Part shown: piece by piece, positions 63,145 through 64,000 of the stretch
Numbering within the stretch: the first letter of the stretch is position 1
How the letters are laid out: each line of letters starts with the position of its first letter
Source of the DNA: Isoetes taiwanensis
Taxonomy: Eukaryota > Streptophyta > Lycopodiopsida > Isoetales > Isoetaceae
Assembly: GCA_021234155.1 (NCBI GenBank)
Contig: JAJEKV010000002.1
Coordinates: forward strand, 34,142,128 to 34,206,127
Reading direction: 5' to 3'
Length of the DNA: 64,000 bases
Program-made: the position numbers and the translations under genes
Notes under the pieces: generated by a model
Databases searched by the model: none
Told to the model about the DNA's origin: nothing
What the model saw: the letters and a program-made list of their open reading frames with translations, nothing else

Positions 63145-63945
63145 TTAGTGTGGTCTAAGACATTGAAAAGAAATACCATAGGGTTTATGCTTCTTAAAAG
63201 AATCTAGGGATAGATTACGAAAGGGGAATAAGAGTTTATTACTGAGGCGTCTAATGGGTTTGTAGTAAATAAAATAAGAGTATACATGGGCTGAATTTGT
63301 GTTATACGAATAAAATAAGGATGGCTTTAAAATGTTATGGTTTAGAAAGGAAAAAATAAGTCGAAAATTCAAAGGGCTAGGTCGGTTGCGAAAAAATGGA
63401 AAACAAACCTCTTCAGCTGTGTTTGCCACAGTTCTGTCAAGTAGCGGGAATTTGCTTGATGGAATACGGGACTCCATGGCATCAAAACCACCCTTCCCAC
63501 GTTTCAGCTTACGTGTACCATTGTTTGCTATGGATAATAAATTCTCTTGATCACTTAGAGGATCTCGGGTTGATGACAGGCGGCTGACAGCTTTTTTAGC
63601 AAATGCAAAAAATGATTCCTTTTCTTTGCGGGGCTGAGCCAAACAATTAAGCAATCCATTATTGACAGCTAGAGGAAGTTTACATCCATCGATAGGAACA
63701 CTTTGATGCACATTTCCATGGCAGGGTTGTTCAGAATAAACCCCCAGAGGATGCATCTTATCATATTCTAGCTTGTCTGTCATGTGGGTGTTACCCTGCA
63801 GAACTGGCCAGTCAGACCAATCCGATGGACTATCAGCCCTTTGATCATATTGAGGGTCATGTATGGATTTCCAGATATGGTAAACAGGGGACTCACACTC
63901 AGTTGGTGAAGCATCTATAAAATGATTAGAGAGATCGAATGGCAT
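63145..63945 (-). CDS. Hypothetical protein or first exon, family unknown
   Basis: A 266-codon minus frame starts MPFDLSNHFIDASPTECESP. The first ~180 residues are protein-like: many acidic and polar residues, PSDWSDWPVLQGNTHMTDKL, then PRKEKESFFAFAKKAVSRLS and TRKLKRGKGGFDAMESRIPS. From about 63400 down the composition turns Phe/Tyr-rich, and below 63200 the frame runs into the diverged repeat copy. The natural coding part therefore probably ends near 63400, perhaps at a splice donor. No domain recognised. It lies near the window edge, so other exons may be missing. Confidence 0.4.
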   Translation of the reverse strand: MPFDLSNHFIDASPTECESPVYHIWKSIHDPQYDQRADSPSDWSDWPVLQGNTHMTDKLEYDKMHPLGVYSEQPCHGNVHQSVPIDGCKLPLAVNNGLLNCLAQPRKEKESFFAFAKKAVSRLSSTRDPLSDQENLLSIANNGTRKLKRGKGGFDAMESRIPSSKFPLLDRTVANTAEEVCFPFFRNRPSPLNFRLIFSFLNHNILKPSLFYSYNTNSAHVYSYFIYYKPIRRLSNKLLFPFRNLSLDSFKKHKPYGISFQCLRPH

Positions 63946-64000
63946 TATTGTTCTTATTCATCTAGAGTTCTTATTCAACATCTAGTGGTGGAACCTATAA

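Overview
This is plant nuclear DNA, AT-rich and dominated by repeats. The evidence is GT-AG introns inside gene fragments, a plant-type NEK kinase relic, Ty1/copia, LINE, Helitron, SINE, TRIM and CACTA sequences, and protein families that I recall as common in seedless plants (an HSPA12-like Hsp70 and a DUF7869-type protein). A fern or lycophyte with a large genome is my best guess, but no single feature proves the lineage. Only two long reading frames look intact: a copia gag-pol (20548-24870, minus) and an Hsp70-like gene (45217-47118, minus). Almost everything else is a relic, a fragment or a repeat.

Layout. 1-3420: GC-rich tandem repeat with a unit of about 1.07 kb, with CpG-decayed relics at 5.6-6.0 kb. 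6.3 kb: one exon of a lipid-kinase catalytic domain. 6.8-10.5 kb: an AAAACCACT-rich element, then a 2.9 kb minisatellite built on GGTTCAAACATGACA-like units and broken by a poly(A)-tailed retroinsertion. 10.5-15.4 kb: a dead copy of the Hsp70 gene, with its promoter and 3' flank, cut by a 459 bp palindrome-rich insertion and a 2.1 kb composite insertion. 17.2-19.5 kb: short non-autonomous repeats. 20.27-25.17 kb: a complete young copia element with target-site duplication AGAAG. 25.36-25.70 kb: a complete 334 bp TRIM. 26.2-29.5 kb: tandem duplications and exon-like fragments. 29.7 kb: a possible HUH-endonuclease fragment.

31.8-40.8 kb is the most informative part. A DUF7869-type gene, a LINE and a coiled-coil/RING gene all appear broken, with halves on opposite strands. 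One inversion of about 5.46 kb between two inverted copies of GCAAGC (34136-34141 and 39599-39604) explains all three breaks. Undoing it on paper puts both LINE halves in one orientation between two copies of a 10 bp target-site duplication, joins the two DUF7869 halves, and joins the two RING-gene pieces in frame. The order of events can therefore be read: gene pair, then LINE insertion, then inversion.

41-45 kb: an array of CGCGTACGCG-like palindromes, a CACTA terminus and possible unrecognised exons. 45.2-47.3 kb: the intact Hsp70-like gene and a promoter block shared with its dead paralogue. 48.5-50.3 kb: kinase relics, including a NEK kinase with splice sites still visible. 53.9-54.4 kb: a tRNA-derived SINE cluster. 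54.4-60.7 kb: a degraded Helitron on the minus strand (STPR repeats, Rep HUH domain, pieces of helicase). 61.2-63.0 kb: a 0.9 kb tandem duplication. 63.1-63.9 kb: an unrecognised open frame.
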